Positions 58,918 through 64,000 of a stretch of 64,000 nucleotides of DNA are shown in pieces (within the stretch, counting starts at the first letter, position 1; each line of letters starts with the position of its first letter). The stretch is from NCBI GenBank assembly GCA_002189035.1, contig CM007989.1:6057501-6121500 (forward strand), in the 5' to 3' direction. Source of the stretch: Utricularia gibba (taxonomy: Eukaryota; Streptophyta; Magnoliopsida; Lamiales; Lentibulariaceae). A model generated the notes under the pieces. The model had not been told where the DNA came from. It did no database searches and was given only the letters and a program-made list of their open reading frames with translations. Position numbers and translations under genes: made by a program.

Positions 58918-61900
58918 CCACACTGATGGTCCGTAAGTAACTTATAAACGTATACTATGGAAGATTAGGGGTGAATCTTAATCCGATAAAAACCAATTAA
59001 CACACTTTTCAATTTCTGATTACCAAAAAGACCAACGAATTGAACATTGTCACCCTATATGGAATCCTTAATGACTATAATAATTGTGCAAGAAAAACAT
59101 TCTATTAAAAATGGAGCTTCTCACAAACTAGATACACTTGTTTATGGAGAACAAATTCGTCAGGCTTCATGCCATACATAAATAATTCAGAGAAACCCTT
59201 GATCCCCAAATATGCCCGTACTTTGGTCAGCTAACCGTCTTTTTGGAGAAACGTATCTAAAACATTTTGATTCTTCTTTGTCTCTGGTGGAGATGCACGT
59301 GTTCCTACAGTGGATACCGTAAAGCATAAACAAAAGAGCACCAAGAAATGCAACACCAGCTGAGAATCACATGGCAAACAAACCAATGTCTTAACTTCTT
59401 GTCTTTCTTCCTTACCCTTTGTGAAGTAAACTTGGCAATGGCTAACTTGATGGATGCACGAAGAAAGTAGAATTGCGCGCCAATGAACTTGGAAGGTCAT
59501 GAAATCAGCCCACCAACCAAAAAAAAAAAAAATGAGGCAGCAATTGATATGATATAAAAGAAGCAAAGAAAGAACGCTGAAGGGAATCAGGGATCGGAGG
59601 AAATGTATTTCTCATGGCCATTCCCAGGAGGTAAAGGCAGCAACCTGCTCCACAAGGCGATAGGATATGAGAACGCATCCTCTGGATAAATGGGAGTCAA
59701 CAGAAAATGACTCAACCATGCATTCTACAGAGAAGCTTTTTCTTTGATGATTCGAGTCACTGGGTCATGTGATAATTGTGTAGATAATCACCCCATTTTG
59801 GGAATCATCATGAAGATGAGACAGAATAACCAACACCACAAAATAACACCAAAACATCGGCATCTATTATAATACAAAAGCGTACCAAGAGGAAATCAAA
59901 TTTCTAAAAATTTCATTACCCTGTGACTAGAAAAAACAGATAGACGACTACAAAGTCGAAATGTGCAAAATTTCATTACCCTGTGAGATCAACATCAAAA
60001 ACTACAAGAGGTCGAAATGTGCACTAAGGCAAAATCGGATCTGAAAAAAAAAAAAACTGACATATGATTAATATCAATTTAAATGAACGCTGATTAAAAA
60101 AACCTGTCTTCCAATGAAACTACCTGCTAACAGTATTTACAGAAAATAATATGACTCAACATTCCCAATCACTAATAACTAGTCGAAATTCGTCTAAACA
60201 GCCCTCTAACCTCGCCTAGTCAGGCTCCGGCTTCCTGGTAATTGATAATGTGAATGAAAATCGACCTAGGGGTAAAACTCGAGGCATTGTCGACTGCGGC
60301 GGCCTTCTCGTGATGCGAACTAACTTGCAATCGATCTTTGCGTTGATTGCCCCAAAGACCACACTTGTAGTATAGCGCCGAGAGCGAAGACTTCCCACTC
60401 CGCGAATCAGTTCCGCAATCCAAGCCCTGCAGCTCGTTAGGTCATAGAACAAAAAAAAGTTAATGTAAATTACATATTTTATAACTTTAACGTAACTCAT
60501 AATATAAGCTATTAAATAAATAGAATCCAAATAAATAATAATGGTATAAGTTGTAAGTTGTTAATAATTTAAGTAAATTTTTTTTTAAGTTATTCATAAT
60601 AAATAAAGGTAAATAGTAAAAAAGTAGAAATAAAATATAAATTATTATCAAAGTATTGTTATGTATGAATCTTTGTAATAAATTTGATTTATTCTCAAAT
60701 GGGAAATAATTAAAAAGAAAGAGAATGAGAAGAAGTTCATGTGTTACTTCTCATTTCTTAAATAAAAAAAGAGTAAGATAAATAGATTCCAAAAAGGAAA
60801 ATAAAGAAGAATGAAATGTTGTTTTACATGATAATTCTTCTTTTTTAAGAATTATAATTTATTTGATAAAAAAATATACAGAACATACATTAAGTCTATG
60901 TTGATTTGTAGACTATAAATACATAGAAATATACATAACTAAACAGAATTTGATATCAATCCAAATAAATTATGGGAGGGTAAAATATTCACAAAAAAAT
61001 TATAAGAGATTTCTATTCTTACTAGAATCAAAATTATGGAAGATTATGTAGGATAATACCGTATCTTTGTATTTGACAAATAATAAAAATAAAATATGAG
61101 TATAATAATTTGTAAACCAATCCAACAAAACAAAAATAATATATCATATTTCATCAATATTATTTTTTCTTGTATGCTGCTTGCAATACCCTAGATCCAT
61201 TTCACATGAATATCATTGTATTCTTTTTCTACCAACTTTTGTTTACGAATAAAAATATGGATTGTGAGCTAGATGAAAAGGAGTCTTCCAACATGATTAC
61301 TCTAATGGATACTCAAATTGATAAGAATATGTGGTTTGCAATATTTCAAAATCATCTGGTCATGTATTCATATGGATCAATTTTGAAGTATTTGTAAGCT
61401 TGAAAAGAGATAAAATAATAAACATTTTGAAATATAAAATATTTTAAAATAGTTTTTTAAATGAGTATTTGCATTGAGTGTGAGCAACTGATCATATAAA
61501 CTAACCATTTACCACATGCATAAGAATAGTTTCTCAAATTAACTTTGTAAACCTAAAGGGTGCAACCTGATTTATTTGGAAAAGTGACAGATACTATTCT
61601 AGTATTTGTGCTTTTCTATCCTACCAACTCTATCTTAACTAATTTTTTTCTGATCATAGATGTCATTCTTGTTTCAAACGATTTATCTCTCCTTGATGTT
61701 CTTGAAAATAATCTAGACAACACAAAAACATAGTCTGTGCAATAGGCGTAGGAGATAGCTGACGAGCACGTTTAAGTACACAATTCATGATTTCTGATCA
61801 ATTTGATGTTACATACTTATACCTATATAAATGATGTTAATAATTGTAATTTTTATAAATTCAATTCAAAATTATCATTAAATCAAAAAAATGAATTTAA

Positions 61901-61990
61901 TTCAATTTTAATATACGAAAAAATAAAGATATAAAAGAATATACCTTGCAATACTATCATGAGCAAATGCCGATCATGTTGGATTGAGGT
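58918..61990. other. Sparse region after the MADS gene, with unassigned GC-richer patches
   Basis: No confident gene. Two patches stand out. At 59230-59480 the minus strand has possible exons: AAG then TTCATTGGCGCGC (reading FIGAQFYFLRASIKLAIAKF) up to a GTAAGG donor, and an exon after ccactgtag at 59309. At 60216-60440 a GC-rich minus-strand block is open in two frames (CGLWGNQRKDRLQV or SVVFGAINAKIDCKL). Neither was recognised. The remainder, especially 60450-61900, is AT-rich. Confidence 0.35.
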
Positions 61991-62951
61991 TTCTCAATTA
62001 TTGATGTGCTTCTTCATTTATTTTATGAATATTTTTCATGATACTATTAAATTTGCTTACATCTTCACCTTATGCAACTGACCATATTTTTTAAATGAAA
62101 ATTCTTAAATTTATCCATGAAGTTGAATATCATATGCCGCATACAAAACCAATAACAATTTTGAGATTCATTAAATGTTGGATTGTAACATAGACCCTCT
62201 ATTAAACTAGAGCATCAATCGAATATAAGACATCATTCACTATCGTTGAACAATATATATGCTAAGGAGATCAAGAGTTTAATACTGTGAATATTTCAAT
62301 TCAAGCTAATTGCAAAATATGACCACCAACATTAAGAGCTGTAGCAATAAGAATTTTGTATTGATAATTTGATTGCAAATGTGTCATATCAACCATAATA
62401 ACTAATCAAAAATACTTATATGTATCAATATGTGAACCAAATACCCAAAAAATATAATATATGATTGAACTTCCATTCTCCAAAGATATATTGTTGTATT
62501 AAAAAATGGTAGAATCATGAAAACTAATGTTTAAGAAGAATAAAATATTATAGAAATAATATAGTTTCCCATGTATCATATATTTCTCGTTTATATAACT
62601 TGAAAAAAGCATAACAATTTAGGAACAAATGTTTCCCATGTGTCATATATTTCTTGCATTGCTAAATTGACTGCTCATCCTCACCTTTGTATCAAACGTG
62701 AAGTGATTTGTGATCAATCTGTAAACCTCACCAATTGTGATAGCGGGATCTCTCTTAATATCAAAAAGTATCTTAGAAGCTACAAATATCATACTCAGAT
62801 TGTCGTGATTCAGAGATAAGTTATTGCTAATATAACATTTATGCTTCACTTTGTACCTAGAAACCTTCCAGACCTGCAAATTTTTTTTTTTGAATATACC
62901 TCTTATTCTCCAATGACAAAGCCACATTCCATTTTTTTTGTGGTAATGCAC
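61990..62951 (-). pseudogene. Second MULE transposase remnant
   Basis: Minus-strand frame 62951-62643 contains WKVSRYKVKHKC, IFVASKILFDIKRDPAITIG and NHFTFDTKV, like the MULE N-terminal region (C..xH, IAxxIxxxIxxNPxIxIKxL, FGYxVSYxKAW). Further down, in broken frames near 62390-62290, comes YDMTHLQSNYQYKILIATAL then NVGGHILQLA, matching IDGTHLKGxYKGxLLVATxxDxNGxIFPLA. No terminal inverted repeats were identified for this copy. It is a different lineage or fragment from the 31-38 kb element; the transposase keeps an Asp in DMTH. Confidence 0.7.
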
Positions 62952-63519
62952 CTCTCATACTTTTTTCATACTATATTTTACAATATATACTCTTTTACTT
63001 TTATACAATACCTTTGAATGGCCATTTGAAAAGGCTCTTTAGAGCTAAAGCAGATACAATCGTTAATTTGGTAGAGAATTGAAATGGAATCTATTAATAT
63101 AGGAGGAATATAAGTTGTAAGCAAATTTCTAGGATTTCATGATAGCTGATTTTGTATTGTAGCATTTGTAATCTCATCTTAATAAAATTGATTCACTTCT
63201 AATTGGTTCATCAGCAGTGGAAATATCTGAATATATATGATCAACATCAATAATTAAAAAGGTGAGCAGCTACCAACAAAACCTCTTCAATATTCATGTT
63301 AATCCCACTTGAATTTCGTAAAATATCAATGAGATTAGTGAGAATGACATTATTATCTACCCAAACATGATAGAATCGATAAAAAGGAAATTGTGAAACA
63401 TTATCATTCAAATATTTTCCATTACAAATAGTGAGTGGGTGAATCCAATTCATGTTGTACCTAAGAAGATGGAGATGATTCTTGTGGAAAATAAAAAAGG
63501 TGAACTTGTGCCACAAAGA
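62952..63519. other. Intergenic, AT-rich
   Basis: A 92-codon minus-strand frame at 63247-63525 has no recognisable domain and may be the antisense of gypsy sequence. Nothing else seen. Confidence 0.4.
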
Positions 63520-63960
63520 ATTCAAAATGGATGACTAGTTTGCATAAATTACAAAAGGTAATTATCTCATACTTTTCATTGATTAAATGCTTGATAAATT
63601 AGCAGTAAAATCATTTTATTTTTTTTTGAATGAAATTTTGGATATAACCAAGTTGTTGTTTCATGAAAGAATCAAAACAAAATAACCTTTACTTTTCCAT
63701 TCGGATCTACACCTATAGAAAGATTTCTATCGGCTTGTATAATGCCCCTACTACATTCCAAAGTTGTATAACCAATATTTTCGCCAATTTCAATGATGAT
63801 TTCATTAAAATTTTTATAGATGATTTTATGGTAAATGACGGTATTGTTTTTTGTCATATTATTCTAGAGGAAGTGTTGAAGTAGATAAAACCAAAATTGA
63901 GATCAACATGGTGGTTTACCATCTCAAAAAAATAGAAAAGACCATGAATGATAGACCTAT
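63520..63960 (+). mobile_element. Gypsy reverse transcriptase remnant
   Basis: Plus-strand reading with stops gives LILFID-MLDKLAVKSFYFFL (like FIDQMLERLAGxxYYxFLD), then the frame 63663-63884 with ISIGLYNAPTTFQSCITNIF (FGLCNAPATFQRCMxxIF) and IKIFIDDFMVNDG (VEVFMDDFSVFG). The FIDD catalytic box is present, but the flanks contain stops, so it is a dead fragment. It runs to near the window edge. Confidence 0.85.
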
Positions 63961-64000
63961 CATAGAAACATTTTCAAACGAACAATTATTCTTAGTGAGA

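Overview
The window is nuclear DNA of a flowering plant. The evidence is intron-containing genes with GT-AG junctions, plant-only families (NAC, SPL/NZZ, type I MADS, DUF538, DUF3774, CBSX5) and long AT-rich stretches full of decayed Ty1/copia, Ty3/gypsy and Mutator-like (MULE) elements. The species cannot be fixed from sequence alone. No rRNA gene, confident tRNA gene or CRISPR array was seen. All gene models and repeat alignments were made by eye.

Layout. 1-9.8 kb: mostly non-coding, with one 158-codon charged ORF, a repeat shared with 22-24 kb and a 98-bp tandem duplication. 9.8-11.2 kb: a complete three-exon NAC transcription factor with a TATA box and a miR164 target site. 11.8-12.5 kb: a PPR-gene fragment and a degenerate repeat. 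12.9-13.4 kb: a fold-back MITE. 14.5-24.8 kb: nested retrotransposon remains (copia on minus, gypsy on plus, three copies of an LTR-like repeat in the window). 25.3-30.4 kb: gene island with CBSX5-like (minus), an unrecognised charged protein with one frame break (minus), a 69-aa zinc-ribbon protein (plus) and a four-exon small mitochondrial membrane protein resembling complex I ESSS/NDUFB11 (minus). 31.1-38.3 kb: a roughly 7.2-kb MULE with long terminal inverted repeats and a dead transposase. 39.4-40.8 kb: a 105-aa basic protein and a DUF3774 wound-responsive protein, both minus. 43.9-44.9 kb: a SPOROCYTELESS/NOZZLE-like gene with two frame breaks. 46.3-48.1 kb: copia remnant. 48.4-49.1 kb: DUF538 gene. 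50.0-57.3 kb: copia remnants, including a tandemly duplicated truncated copy. 58.4-58.9 kb: Mgamma-type MADS-box gene. 59-64 kb: sparse, ending in MULE and gypsy fragments.

The genes do not form a pathway. Several are developmental regulators (NAC under miR164, SPL/NZZ, type I MADS) set among small conserved proteins. The best leads are the MULE and its related MITE, the SPL/NZZ gene and the unrecognised gene at 26.8-28.0 kb whose frame breaks could be assembly errors or real lesions, and the tandem copia duplication.
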